Positions 46,429 to 58,408 of a stretch of 64,000 nucleotides of DNA are shown in pieces (position 1 is the stretch's first letter; every line of letters begins with the position of its first letter). Below the pieces are notes generated by a model that was given only the letters and a program-made list of their open reading frames with translations, was not told the origin of the DNA and ran no database searches. This stretch comes from Cryptomeria japonica (Eukaryota > Streptophyta > Pinopsida > Cupressales > Cupressaceae), in NCBI RefSeq assembly GCF_030272615.1, contig NC_081407.1, forward strand, positions 136,282,897-136,346,896, in the 5' to 3' direction. The translations under genes and the position numbers were made by a program.

Positions 46429-47081
46429 CTGGGTAAGTATTTATATGAAGATACAAATATTTAAATACCCATAAATGATATTTAATAGGAAGTTGGGGAA
46501 AATTTAAAGAATAAAGCCCAACCTTATATTTTAAAATTTGTTTAGTATGGTAAATAGTTAATTGTGCCTAGTTAATCTAATTAGAGTATTTACTTTTAAG
46601 TTTGGATTTAAAAGGGATTAATTTAAGCACCCTTCATTTTGATGTTAGAATGGATGCTAGAAAAATAATTTTTAATTAGCTTTCTAAAGTTGATTAATAG
46701 CTACCTGTAATTAATTTTGCCCATGTAAATTAATTATCTAAACTAAATGACACTTTAATCGATTATTTTAATTATTGATTTAAAAATGGATTTTAGACTG
46801 TATAGTCTTATTGGAGATTAAATTTATCTTCATCTACTATTTTTAATGAGTTTGATTTAATTAAACTATTGACTACGTTTGATGAGAATATAAATTAAAT
46901 CATTCAGTTTTCCGCAAATAAATTTTAATTAATTTCGTTACTTAGTTTAGTATCAGAGTTAGCTCGAATATAGATATGGCAAACATGTTAATGCATGTCA
47001 GGTTAGCGAACTTTGTTAATTTATTATTATTTAAAAAAAAAAGAAATCATTCCGTTTTTGCCCTAAATTTTGGGCATGACA
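42973..47081 (+). repeat. 3' LTR of D (4.1 kb)
   Basis: It starts TGTGAGGCCTCACC and ends TGGGCATGACA. It is longer than the 5' LTR by 68 bp, partly from longer AT runs (46379-46422 against 37339-37366; also one near 45736). Confidence 0.95.
45897..46130. repeat. Tandem palindrome array in the D 3' LTR
   Basis: Copies of the 20-bp palindrome start at 45897, 45934, 45968, 46005, 46039, 46079 and 46111. One copy (46079) is CACTATGTG-GA-CACATAGTG, with both arms changed yet still perfectly paired; others have one changed arm. Same context as the 5' LTR array. Confidence 0.94.
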
Positions 47082-47914
47082 TAAGGGGAAAAACCATGGT
47101 GGGAAACCTTACCCACAATTAAATGATACTACTCAGATAGTATGTGTATATAATAGGGGATTTGCACATGCAGAAAGGCCAAGCACCTAGAGCTCACTGC
47201 TCAAACACAAATGGGAGTCACACTAACTACAATTGGATGGTTAAATCCAATAATGATGTACTGCTCAAAATAGCATCTTCATATGTTGGATTCAGTACCG
47301 GTGTAGTTCTGATTGCCTTCACAAAAACCTTCCTTCAACCTTGAAATGATGTATGCATGTATAGCTCTTCTTATTCTCGCATATACCAAATTATATTCCT
47401 TCCTTCACATTCTCTTATCAATCTTACAAATAAGATCTTACATATATACCGAAGCCTAGGACCAAAATGTATAGGTTGGTTTTACAAAGATATAACAATA
47501 AAAATATTTACAAGTAAAACAATAAATGATGCAATATCCGATTCAACATGTCAGCTTAATGCATTTACAATAATGATAAATTATTTGCATAGCATGTCAT
47601 GCTGATCTGGAATAGATAAGCCTGACGATGCTTATCTTGGACCTATTTGCCGGTAACAACAAATATGCAAACACGAATATACCAATGAACAAATCTCCAA
47701 GACAAATTGTCCAAATGATGTCTTCAACATAACCAAGTGTTTTCCATGTCATTCCAAGTGTCGGTGAACAATATATTGTGCCGGTGAACTAGATACTGGT
47801 GACTGTACATAAGTCACTTGCTTACCGGTGAACATTGCCAATTCTCGAAGTGCTAGAGTCGATAAGTGTTGACATCAATGACAAAACCATATCAACATAT
47901 CCAAAATACCAAAA
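47082..47914 (-). repeat. E 3' LTR, proximal part (right of D)
   Basis: It continues E's LTR after D, beginning with the TAAGG duplication. It aligns with 60970-61801 and ends (minus-strand start) in the AAAATACC stretch. CCGGT motifs recur (for example ACCGGTGAAC). The right-hand hairpin of the pair is at about 47097-47117. Confidence 0.9.
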
Positions 47915-48302
47915 ATCTCCCCCTTTGGCATTGATGGAAACACAAGATAGAAAAACTATCAAAGTGCCAAAATAGAAATGCCAAATACCAAAAACCAACA
48001 ATTTTCCCAAAAGAGATCATAACCAGAAAAAATTTAGATACAGAGAGTAATCAATTTCTCCTAAAATAACAATCTCTCCCACTAGGAGTAACATGTGTTT
48101 TCCTTGTGTTTTTTTATATCAATCTCTCCCCCTTTGACATCAAATGCCAAAGCAATACAAAAAAAATAGTTTCAAATACAAAATACCAACTTATTCAGTA
48201 TACCAACTATTCCCCTTGAGAAGTAACTCTCCTCATCAAGGCCAAAATAAAAGATTTCTCTGATAATTCTACTGGTTGATGACAAACATCAACTGTCTAA
48301 GT
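47915..48302 (-). other. E 3' untranslated region with twin polypurine tracts
   Basis: The terminal tract (plus-strand reading ATCTCCCCCTTTGGC, 47915-47929) abuts the LTR. A second one (TCTCTCCCCCTTTGACATCAA, about 48123-48143) lies some 200 bp away, as in family A. No gene. Confidence 0.75.
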
Positions 48303-48969
48303 CTCTACTAGTGGGGGTATGACCCCAAGCTGATCTCTAGGATATTCAAAAGTCTCCTTAGGCACAAGTTTAGTGAAAATATCTACAATCTTCTCTTTAG
48401 TATTCACATAAACCAGTTTTACTTCTTTTGCTTCAACATTTTCTTTCAGAAAATTCAGTTTGATAGAACATGTTTAGTTTTAGAATGTAGTACCGGGTTC
48501 TTAGATATATCAATTGTTGTTGTGTTATCACAATAGAAAGGTATAGGTTCCTTGCATTTTACCTTTATGTCCTTCAACATTTGCTTAAGCCATAATACCT
48601 GTGTACAGTTAGTTGCTGCTGCAACATATTCTGATTCAGCTATTGATAAAGATGTGCAACTTTGTTTCTTACTCAACCAAGAAATTAATCTACTTCCAAG
48701 AAAAAATGCTCCGCTGGTGCTTCTTTTTCTGTCATCCACATCTCCTTCCCAATTTGCATATGTGTATACACATAATTCAAAGTTTTCATCTCTAGGATAC
48801 CATAAGCCAAGATTTGTAGTACCTTGTAGGTATCGAAAAATCCTTTTTACTGTTGATTCATGATTTTCTTTAGGATTACTCTTAAATATTGATACAATAC
48901 ATACTACATTCATAATATCAAGTCTTGTTTGTGTCAAATACAGTAAACCTCCTATCATAGACTTGTACC
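48303..48969 (-). pseudogene. E RNase H and C-terminus
   Basis: On the minus strand: SMIGGLLYLTQTRLDIMNVVCIVSIF, ENFELCVYTYANWEGDVDDRKR, FFLGSRLISWLSKKQ, AESEYVAAATNCTQVLWLKQML, FYCDNTTTIDISKNPVLHSKTKH, then in another frame VNTKEKIVDIFTKLVPKETFEYPRDQLGV. The first RNase H Asp residues are lost (YTDADW is YTYANW). S3 separates this part from RT. Confidence 0.88.
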
Positions 48970-49922
48970 TAAAGAGGGGGAAATGGATTAGAAGGGAAAA
49001 TGATCAAAACATGATGAAATAGACATGAAAATGCTAAAAACATCAAAGAATAACCATTTCACCTTGCTATTTTACCTTCTCCTTTGGATTGAGCTTGATG
49101 AAGTGAAGGCACCCCTTGATGTTCTCCTTTGATTGATTTGGATGTGGAATGATCTCCTTTGCTCAACAAGACTAATGGATTGATGGATTATTGGATTATT
49201 GGATTTGAGTGATGGATTAAGGATTGATGGATTTGAAAGAGGAATATGAAGAAAATGAGAGGATAATTGAGTAGCATGAGGATGCATGAGAAGAAGTTCC
49301 TTCTTGTGAGAATAATAAGCTCCAATTTATAGATTGGAGGAGGCCAATGGAGGGCCAAGATTGATTTGATTATGAATAGTTGAGATTGATTTGAGATAGA
49401 AGGCATGGATCAAGGGTGCCTTGGGAAAATAAGAAGGAATACAAAATTCCTTTAGAAAAAGGGGGGAGAAATTTGAATTTCAAACTTGAGGAATTAAAAA
49501 TTTCAAAATAAGGCTGCATTGAAGGATTCAAAGAAATTTTAATTTCTTTGAGAGACTCAATGTTGATGTGACATGAGTGGGAATTAAAAATTTGAGAATA
49601 ATGATAATCATGATTATGAGATATTGTAGAAGAATTAATTAGGATAAGTGGGATTAGGAAAAGGGATTTGTAGAACTCACATGACTAGATTAATTAATTA
49701 GAATTAATTAATTGAGTGGGTTTTAGAGGAAATAATTATTGGAGGGGACATTAGAAGAATAGGGGAAATTAATTTATTTGATAAATTAATTATTGGACTA
49801 TAGTGACAAGATTAATTAAATTAGATTTAATTGATTCTGAGAGGAATACGGATAACACAATTAAATTAATGAATTATGTTGATAGGCTTAAATTAATTAA
49901 ATATTAATATTAGGTGTCTACA
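48970..49922 (-). mobile_element. Solo LTR S3 inserted in E
   Basis: 953 bp with perfect flanking duplications GTACC (48965-48969 and 49923-49927). On the minus strand it starts TGTAGACACC, a common start of plant gypsy LTRs, and ends CCCCCTCTTTA (last base pair changed from CA to TA). It has AT-rich U3 and a TATA box at 49324-49332. No coding content. Confidence 0.92.
49324..49332 (-). promoter_or_regulatory. Putative TATA box of S3
   Basis: CTATAAATT on the minus strand about 590 bp into the LTR, followed by a pyrimidine-rich leader with several CTTCT runs. The position matches the box in S1. Confidence 0.5.
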
Positions 49923-50960
49923 GTACCTAGTCAGATTAACAGGTGTAGATTCGTCCCTTAGTGATAATTTATCATTTGTAGTCATGGTGTGCTTACCGGT
50001 TTAGAGTTTTCCATCCCAAATTTCTTCAGTAACTCCTTCAAGTACTTAGATTGACTCAAGAATATACCTTTATCAGTCTGTGAAATCTGCAATCTTAAAA
50101 AGAATTTTATCTCTCCAATCATAGACATTTCAAATTTTTGTTGCATTTCAATAGAAAAGTCTTTACATAATCCATCTTCTCCTCCAAAGATTATATCATC
50201 AACAAAATCTTCTATAACCAAGATGTCATCATTAGTCACTTTATAGTATAAGTTGTTGTCAGCATTACCTTTAGAAAAATCAATCTTCAAAAGATATTTA
50301 TCCAATCTAGCATACGAAACTCTTGGAGCTTGCTTCAACCCATACAAATCTTTCCTTAACCTGAAAACCATATCTTTATTATCTATCAAAGAAAATCCAT
50401 CAGGTTGCTCAATGTACACTTCTTCAAGATCTCCATTTAGAAATGCACTTAATATCCATTTGATATACTTTGTAGTTCTTGCATGCTACAAAAGCCAAGA
50501 ATAATCTGACTGCATCAATTCTTGCTACTAGTGCAAAGGTTTCATTGTAATCAATTCCTTCTTTCTATGAATATCCCTTACACACTAGTCTTGCTTTATT
50601 TCTGATTACCTTACCATCTTCATTAAGTTTGTTTCTAAATACCCATTTTTTTCCAATTACATTTTTGTCTTTAGGCTAGGGAACTAATGTCCATGTGTTA
50701 TTTTTCTCAATTTGTTCTAATTCTTCTTCCATAGCTTTAATCCAATGTTTATCTTCACATGCCTCATTAACTGATGTTGGTTCAATTTGATAAATAAGAC
50801 ATACCTCTTCATTTGTCAGTCTTCCTCTTGTCATAACTCCTTGATACTTGTTCCCAATTATTTGATCTTCAGAGTGATTCAGTCTTACATATCGGGGTGT
50901 TTTTGTTTGCTACTGTTCTTCAATTACAGTGCAATTTTCAGATGATACCAGCGTAACTGG
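49923..50960 (-). pseudogene. E reverse transcriptase
   Basis: On the minus strand an N-terminal part ([68 protein letters not shown]) precedes an open stretch (50419-49982). This has YIEQPDGFSLIDNKDMVFRLRKDLYGLKQAPR, the catalytic FVDDIIFGGEDGL, MSMIGEIKFFL and LLKKFGMENSKPVSTP. A frame change near 50440 and stops (for example at P*PKDKNV) break it. Confidence 0.88.
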
Positions 50961-50969
50961 ATCTTCATT

Positions 50970-51458
50970 CTATACTGGTGTGTTCAATGTAGGTTCATTT
51001 GTCAGTATCTCTATTGCTGGTTCAGAGTCTATATACCTTGAAGTTCCTCTAAACTGTTCACCAATTTTCACATTTGTACTCTCAACAATTTTCTGCAATC
51101 TTTTGTTAAAACATTTATATGCCTTGCTCTTAGATGAATAACCAAGAAATATTCCTTCATCACTTCTAGGATCAAATTTGCCAATATACTCATCTCTCCT
51201 AATATAGCATTTACTTCCAAATATTCTGAAATATTTAAAAGTAGGAGTAATGCCAAACCATAGTTCATGAGGGGTCTTACTAGTTTCACCTTTGATGTGA
51301 ACTTTGCTGAATGTATAGACTGTTGTGCTTACTGCCTCTCTCCAATATACATGTGGTAGATTTGCTTCTAACAACATACTTCTATTTGCATCCAAGAAAG
51401 TTCTATTTTTCCTTTCTACAACTCCATTCTGTTGTGGTGTCTGAGGTGCTGATAACAA
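50970..51458 (-). pseudogene. E integrase, C-terminal remnant (core deleted)
   Basis: On the minus strand it opens with APQTPQQNGVVERKNRTFLDANRSM, which holds the last catalytic Glu, then LPHVYWREAVSTTVYTFSKVH, TPHELWFGITPTFKYFRIFGSKCYI and EGIFLGYSSKSKAYKCFNKR. The part that should precede it (the two catalytic Asp residues) is missing: the protease/GAG-pre-integrase ORF runs straight into this sequence in another frame at about 51450. Confidence 0.88.
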
Positions 51459-51960
51459 TCTTAGGTAAATCTCTAACTGCTTTAGTTGTACTGATTTTCA
51501 CAATGCAATCAAAATTTACATGGTAGAGTCTCTTATGCCATAGCCAACTTTCATCAATATGTGCAATCAAGCATGTCTTTTCATTGTTATTCAAATGAAA
51601 GATATTACCTCTAGTTTGATTACCGATTGCAATTTCCAAACTAGTTCTGTTCATAATTTTGCATTTCCCATTCTTGGACTGTAACTGAAATCCTTTTTCA
51701 ACTAATTGACCAACACTCAAAAGAGTATGCTTTAAACCTTGAACATAGTAAACATTGTTGGTATTATGCTTACCATCAAGAGATATAGTACCTTTTCCTT
51801 TTATCAAACAAGCTTTATCATCTCCAAATCTTACTAGACCTCCATTATATTCCTGAAAAGTCAAGAATTTGCTTTTATCACTAGTCATATGATGTAAACA
51901 TCTTGAATCAATGATCCATTCATCCTTAACTTCAATTTTAGCTATTAGGGCCTACTCTAC
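51455..51960 (-). pseudogene. E protease and GAG-pre-integrase region
   Basis: The retropepsin site reads WIIDSRCLHHMTSDKSKF on the minus strand (about 51880-51915), Gly of DSG changed to Arg. FGDDKACLIKGKGTI, VYYVQGLKHTLLSVGQL and the zinc region WLWHKRLYHVNFDCIVKIS follow up to RDLPKIV, where the deletion junction lies. Confidence 0.87.
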
Positions 51961-51963
51961 CGG

Positions 51964-52735
51964 TTAAATAGTAGGTGTCAGTTGATCTTTTGTTATAGCA
52001 ACAAAAACCCATCCATTGTCTATCGGATCCTCATCAAAATCATCAATGACTCCTTCATCAACAAGATAACAAGATTTGTCTTTATTCTTCTTAAATCTGT
52101 ATCTTTGATATTCAGGGTTAGGCTTGTATGTTCTTCTAGCTTCTTCTTTCAATCTTGCATGTCTATTAGGGCATCTTGAAGCCATATGACCAATCTTATT
52201 ATAATTAAAATATTTAAAGGGTGCTTTACCTTCATACTTACTTCCAATTGGACCTTTAGGCATTTTCCTTGCAAATAGTGCTTCAAGCTCTTCAAGTTCT
52301 TCATTTTCTCTCTTGATTTCTTCAAGTTCTCTTGCATAAAAGGCTTTCTAGTCAGACTTGTCAAATGATGGTGCAGATGATGTTAATGCTTTAAAAGATA
52401 AATCTATCTTTATAGTAGCAACATGACGAAATTCCTCAATTTCAAAAGCTGAAAGTTTTCCAATCAATGCATCTCTAGTTATTGATGTATTAGGCATTGT
52501 TCTTAACTCATTTATAGCAATAAATTTCATTTTGTATGCCAGTGGAAATCTTCTTAAAACTTTTGATACAATTTCATCTTCACTTAAGGTTCCTCCACAA
52601 TATTGAATACCCAAAATAATTTCATTTACTGTTTCCATAAAAGCAGAAATCCTTTCATCTTCTTCCATTTTCAGATTTTCATACCTGATCCAGAATCTTT
52701 CAAGTTTTGAAATTTTGACTATGGAATCTCCTTCA
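51964..52735 (-). pseudogene. gag: E gag, C-terminal two thirds
   Basis: On the minus strand this is the UBN2 region (KLERFWIRYENLKMEEDERISAFMETVNEI, VLRRFPLAYKMKFIAINELRT, LIGKLSAFE) and a Glu-rich stretch after a stop at about 52350. The zinc knuckle reads YFNYNKIGHMASRC: the first two Cys are both Tyr, so RNA binding by the knuckle is lost. A basic tail and an acidic segment complete it. The N-terminal third is at 60387-60700, beyond A3. Confidence 0.88.
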
Positions 52736-54266
52736 TGTTGGAATTTGGCATTATAATGGACAAGGAGAGATTGTTGATATTTCAATAAGGATATTGAGAA
52801 GGCTATTGATGATTATGGATAAAACTGATTACAGATGTTTACTGTCTTAATATTATTATTTTGTCATTGATGTCAAGAAATTGATTTTCTCATTCAGTAT
52901 GATGTTGCCATATCTTGAGAAGTATGATTTGATGAGTATAAAGATGTCGATAAAAGACATAGAAAGAATATGATAGATAAGGGGTGAAATACATTATTCA
53001 ATGGGCAACTATTATCGAGTTAGACAATGATGAGATTATGATGATTAGATTGTTTTGATATCCTACATATGTTATTGATATCCTACATATGTTATTGATT
53101 GAAAGGTTAATACTATACTATGTTACCGAGCAAAGAACCTAATCGGTAAACCCTAAGGTTATCGCTATCGGTTAATGAAGCCAGAATGTCTACTGAGTGA
53201 AGTTTAGTATTTACCGAGTTGCAATCGAGTAATAACAGAATGCATTGAATGAATAAAAGAATTATTTAATGAAGGAAGTTGATGAGCTAGCTATGATTAA
53301 ATGATGGGTATGTCATGAATGAAGTTTGTTAAAGAATCTATGGCAAAGGATAATCAACAGGAAGATCTACAGCTCAGATTGAACCACAATACCCTAGCAC
53401 AAGTTCCAAGAAGTATATGCAAGTTCCAAGGCAGGGTAAAACGTTTTCAGATCTAAGGATACATTGAACCCGGTCAAAGATTGAAGATCTGATGGCTATG
53501 ATTGATCATGGGAAATGTGATCAAGGAGATTAAGCAGTTGGCAAATTGTTTATAAATAGGGAACTATTGATAAACAATGGATGCGGGCAAGTGTATGCAC
53601 AAGGATGCTACATAGTCATTACCGAGCACAGAAGCTTGAAGATCTGTTTTGAATAACAGAGTATAGAGCCCAACAGATGGACAAGATTAGTTCTATGTCT
53701 ATATTGTATTGAGCAAATAAGAATCTGCTTTAGCATTTTAGATGTGAAGTTGCAAATAGATTTTTATTACTATTATTTTGTGAAGTGACAGAAAATCTCT
53801 TAACCAAGTGGACTTAACAGTCTTATTTGTAAAACCCTCTAGCAAGGTGACATTTTGATTGAGTGTTTGAAATCCTTTAACAAGGTCACTTCTAACAAGG
53901 TGGAGATCCTAACAGATATGAGGGAAATCCCTTAACCGGGTCACATCTAGCAATGTTTTTGTAATCTTTAATAGGATTTGCTTTTAATTGAGCATACTCT
54001 AGAAGAGTATATTTCTTAGTGGGTCCGAAATCCCACAATGGTTTTTCCCTATTTAAGTTTCCACACTAAATCTGGTGTTATAAGTGTTATGATGTTTATG
54101 TACATTTGAGTTTGCATGTTTAGCAGTTTTGGTTATATTACTGAAGTATATGTTACCGAGGTTGAATCTGATGTTTTTATGGAAGATTAAGTTTGTATGA
54201 TTCACCCCCCCCCTCTCATCTTATTAGCTTGGCATCTGTACTTATCTTTAAGTATCAGAACTATCA
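52736..54266 (+). repeat. 5' LTR of A3
   Basis: It starts TGTTGGAATTTGGCATTATAA and ends GAACTATCA. It has a private tandem duplication of GATATCCTACATATGTTATT at about 53056-53099, a TATA box at 53549-53558 and the hairpin pair ending at 54064. Numerous CCGAG motifs. Confidence 0.94.
53549..53558 (+). promoter_or_regulatory. TATA box of the A3 5' LTR
   Basis: TTTATAAATA, followed by GGG; same position as in the other copies. The 3' LTR equivalent is at 59665-59674. Confidence 0.7.
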
Positions 54267-54331
54267 ATTGATATCAAAGCTTTGGACTCTGAAAGGAAAA
54301 GTTTAAAGGTACTTGAGGAAAAGATCCAAAG

Positions 54332-55250
54332 ATGTATAGGAGGGATGCACCGAAGCTGAACAAGTCAAGTTTCTCTACATGACAGAAAAGGATGAAGCTG
54401 CACCTATCAGGAGTTGGAGAATATGATGTATATTATCTGGAGAATGATTTCATCACATCAAGCACCTATCCATTGATAATGGAAGAGATAAAGGAAAAGC
54501 AATAACATATCCAAGCAATGATTGCAATAACATCTGCATTGACCGATTCAGAGTTTAATGATCTAGAAGGCTACAATGTGGGACAAGCTCATATCTGTGT
54601 ATGGTGGAGATGAACATGTTCAAAGAGCAAAAGTGGATAGTCTAAGAGGACAACTTGAATCTATGAGGATGAATGAAGGTGAGAACATAACCTAGTACAG
54701 TACAAGATTAAAAGAGATTATCAATCAAATCAAAGGAGCAGGTGGAACTATTGAAGAAAAGGATATAACAAGTAAGTTGTTAAGAACCCTTCTACCGACT
54801 TATGCAATTCGAGTCTCTGCAATTAATGAATTGAGGTCTATACCTAATATGCCAGTTTCTTTAGATGCTACTATTGGTAAGCTACATGCAATTGAGTTAA
54901 GTAACTTTGATAATAGTGGGTCATCAGTAAATAAAGTTGAATCTGCATTTAGTTCTTTTCATATTGGTGAATCTGATAATTACAATGATAGAATGAGTAA
55001 GTACACTAAAGAGGATCATAGTGGAGAAAGTGAAATATTTTGCAAGAACATGGAGAAGTACACAAACTATATGAGTTTCAAGTATGAAGGAAAACTACCT
55101 TTGAAATGTTTCAATTGTGATAAGATAGGACATATGGCTTCTAACTGTCCTAACAAAGATTCTACTGAAAAGAGAGATTACCGAGATGATAGACAGAAAG
55201 ATAATCATTATAGAGGACACCAAGACTTCAGAAGAAGAGATAGAAAGTCA
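54332..55250 (+). pseudogene. gag: A3 gag, deleted and frameshifted
   Basis: ATG 54332 opens MYRRDAPKLNKSSFST, stopped by TGG to TGA at about 54379. A ~14-bp deletion near 54573 shifts frame. From 54777 it is open: LLPTYAIRVSAINELRSIPNMPVSLDATIGKL onwards. Against A1 and A2 the Glu/Lys-rich coiled-coil segment before the knuckle is deleted in frame (about 55060-55085). The knuckle CFNCDKIGHMASNC is intact. Confidence 0.88.
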
Positions 55251-55895
55251 TGCTTAATAGCCAATGAGGAATCCAATGATGATAAATCAGATGAAACTGA
55301 TACAGAGGAAGTAGTTTATGTGGCTATGAAAGATGGATCAGATGAAGAAAGGTATGAAGAAAAATCCCTAATATCTCACATAAATAATGATGATTCTTGG
55401 ATCATAGATAGTGGATGCTCACATCACATGACAAGTGATAAACACAAGTTTTTTATGTTAGAAGACTGCGATGGAGGCTATGTAAGATTTGGTAATGATG
55501 CACCATGTCCAGTAAGAGGTAAAGGATCCATAACACTTCTTGACAATGCAATATGCAATAATGTTTATTGGGTTGAAGGTTTGAAATACAATTTGTTGAG
55601 TGTAGCACAACTAAACAATACAGGATACTGAGTAGAATTTCATAAAGGAATTGTCAAAGTTCATGACAAGCATGGAAAGTTAGCTACTACTGGGACACAA
55701 ACAAAAGGTAACACATTTCACCTTGACTCAACTCGGAATAAATGTCTGTATGTAAAGATAGATGATACCTGGTTATGGTATAAAAGGTTTTGTCATGTAA
55801 ATTTTGATAATCTGATCAAAATAAGCAAGAAGCACCAAGTAAGAGGTCTACCAAGTCTTGAAAAACCTGAGAATGCTATGTGTTGAGGATGCTAG
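55251..55895 (+). pseudogene. A3 protease and GAG-pre-integrase region
   Basis: WIIDSGCSHHMTSDKHKF keeps the active site. The open frame runs to 55631 (TGA where A2 reads Arg), then the zinc region continues (KRFCHVNFDNLIKISKKHQVRGLP). It ends with TGA and TAG at 55884-55886 and 55893-55895, as in A2. Confidence 0.87.
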
Positions 55896-56850
55896 ATGGG
55901 TAAAATGATAAGATCAAGCTTTACAAGTAAGTCCTACACCTCCAACGGAATTTTAGATCTTGTGCACACTGATCTTTGTGGTCCTATGAAAGTTCAAAGT
56001 TATTATGGTGATAAATATTTCATATTATTTGTGGATGATTACTCAAGGATGATGTCAGTAATATTTTTAAAAGAAAAATCAAAAGATTTTCAAATGTTTA
56101 AATGGTACAAGGCAAGAGTTGAAAATGAAAGAGGAAGACAACTGAAATGTCTTAGATCAGATAGAGTAGGAGAGTTCACATCTGATGAGTTCAACTTATT
56201 CTGCAATGATCATGGTATAAAAAGACAAGTATCTACACCAAGAACTCCACAACAAAGTGGAATTGCTGAGAGAAGAAATAGATCTATAGTGGATTGTACC
56301 AGAACCCTAATGATTGAAAAGAAAGTGCCACAAACGTTTTGGAGAGAAGCAATAAGCACAACAGCTTACACCCTGAACTGAGTACAACTAAAGAAAGGTA
56401 CTTTGAAAACACCATATGAAATCTGGTATGACAAGAAACCTAATGTAAGTTATTTTAAAATCTTTGGAAGTAGATGTTATGTACACAAGGATGATAGAAA
56501 TGGCAAGTTTGATCAGAAAAGTGAAGAAGGAACATTTCTTGGTTATTCTTCTAGAAGTAAAGCATTTAAATGTCTGATCAAATCATCTAACAAAATAGTA
56601 GAAAGTGCAAATGTGAAAATTGATGAATTTGCATAAAGAAATGATGAAGGAAATTCCAAGGAACCAGAAGATTATGATGAATTTGTCTATGTTCAACCGA
56701 CAAGTCCTATCGAGAAAACTGCAGAAGGAAATGAAGAGAATATCTAGTTACCGAGTGATGAAGAAAATGATACAAAGCCTACTGATCCTGTATTAGCCAA
56801 ATATGATAGAAGACATCATGCACCAAGTCAGATTATAGGAGATAAGGATA
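55896..56850 (+). pseudogene. A3 integrase
   Basis: All three catalytic residues are present: HTDLCGPMKVQSYYGDKYF, LRSDRVGEFTSDEF (the Gly after Arg is Val), and TPQQSGIAERRNRS. Stops lie near 56379 (shared with A2) and 56634. The C-terminal module TPYEIWYDKKPNVSYFKIFGSRCYV is open. Of the family A copies this integrase has the best-preserved DDE residues. Confidence 0.89.
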
Positions 56851-57680
56851 ATCCAGTGATGACAAGGAACAAACTGAGACAGAACACATGTCTGATATCT
56901 GAATTTGAAATGAGAATAGTGAAAGAGGCATTTAACAGTGAAGATTGGATAAATGCTATGACAGAAGAGATTGATCAAATCAAGAAGAATGACACATGGA
57001 CACCGGTCCCAAGACTGAAGGACAAAAATGTAATCGGTACAAAATGGATTTTCAGAAACAAGCTGAATGAAAAAGGAGAGGTCATTCGAAATAAAGCAAG
57101 ACTAGTTTGCAAAGGTTATGCCCAAGAAGAAGGAATTGATTATGGTGAGACTTTTGCACCTATAGAAAGACTTGAAGGAGTAAGAACATTGTTGGCATAT
57201 GCTACTTACAAGAATTTCAAGGTATATCAAATGGATGTCAAATCTGCATTTCTAAATGGTATATTAGAAGAAGCTTTTATTGAACAACCTGAAGGATTTG
57301 CTGAAGACAATAATACAGATCCGGTATGTAAATTGGACAAAGCTTTATATGGTCTGAAACAAGCACCTAGAGTATGGTATGAAAGATTGCACTCTTATTT
57401 AATCAAGATTGGTTTTATAAGAACAAGTAAAAAAAACAATATTTACATGAAGAATGATGAAAATGGAATACTGATCTCAGCAATATATGTTGATGATATT
57501 ATATTTTGTGGGAATGACTCTCTATGTAAGAACTTTGTAAATGAAATGAGCAAATAATTTGAGATGTCATTAATTAGTGAGATAAAGTATTTTATAGGTT
57601 TACAGATACTACAAATGAAAGATGAGATTTTCACTACTCAATCCAAGTACATAAAGGAAATCTTGAAGAAATTTGGAATG
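56851..57680 (+). pseudogene. A3 reverse transcriptase, one long open stretch
   Basis: 233 open codons (56856-57557) cover nearly all [89 protein letters not shown] and YVDDIIFCGND with the catalytic Asp pair. The stop near 57555 (GAA to TAA) interrupts the C-terminal end. Confidence 0.9.
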
Positions 57681-58408
57681 GAGGATTCAAAACCAGTAAG
57701 TACTCCTATGACTACCAACTGTAAACTATCAAAGAATGATGAATTTGCATCTATTGATGAGACACTTTATTGATCCATGATTGGAAAGTTCCACATGCAG
57801 TAGGTATAGTTGCAAGATTCTCTGCAGATCCTAAGGAAACACACATAACAACAATCAAGAGAATTTTCAAATACTTAAAAGGCACTGAAGACTATGGCTT
57901 AGTATATCAGAAAAGAAATGATTTTGATTTAAAAGTTTATACTGATGCTGATTGGGCAGGCAACATTGATGACAAAAAAAGAACAAGTGGAGGAGCTTTC
58001 TTTTTAGGAGAAAGACTAGTGAGTTGGCTTAGCAAGAAACAGGGATGTGTTTCACAGTCAACAGAAAAAGTTGAATACGTTGCTACAACATTGAATTGTA
58101 CCAACATAGCATGGATCAAACAACTGTTGGAAGGTATAAATGAGAAATTTACTGAGCTAGTAACTATATTCTGTGACAATACTAGTGCCATTAACATTTC
58201 AAAGCATCTTGTTATGCACTCTAAAACAAAGCACATCTCTATCAAATATCATTATCTTAGAGAAGAAGCTCAAGAGAAGAAAGTGGTGTTGGAATATGTT
58301 AGCACAAAGGAACAAATAGCATATATCTTCACCAAGCCACTACCAAGGGACATTTTTGAGTATCTCAGAAGTAAGTTAGGGGTCCTACCCCTATCTTCTA
58401 CTCACTGA
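57681..58408 (+). pseudogene. A3 RNase H and polyprotein end
   Basis: A deletion of about 30 bp near 57790 removes part of the SMIGKLQYV..DIAHAVG segment and shifts frame. From 57770 an open stretch of 212 codons covers YTDADWAGNIDDKKRTSGGAFFLGERLVSWLSKKQ, VEYVATTLNCTNIAWIKQLLEGI, FCDNTSAINIS and FTKPLPRDIFEYLRSKLGVLPLSS, ending at the natural stop. Confidence 0.89.

Larger units (their letters stand above)
33980..47081 (+). mobile_element. Ty3/gypsy Tekay/Del-like chromovirus D, 13.1 kb, complete structure
   Basis: LTRs of 4041 and 4109 bp flank a gag-pol of about 4.7 kb. The perfect duplication TAAGG (33975-33979 and 47082-47086) and the TGTGAGG...GGGCATGACA ends define it. The whole coding region stays in one frame (38199-42920); only nonsense and missense changes disable it. 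Long LTRs and a C-terminal chromodomain fit the Tekay/Del branch. It is inserted in the 3' LTR of E. Confidence 0.96.

Noticed and set aside
48552-48863. Plus-strand ORFs at 48552-48863 and 48613-48795
   Set aside because: They are antisense shadows of the E RNase H domain.
52348-52785. Minus-strand ORF reading E gag from an apparent start inside A3
   Set aside because: Its first residues come from the A3 LTR (52736-52785). The genuine Gag continues at 60387 beyond the insertion.
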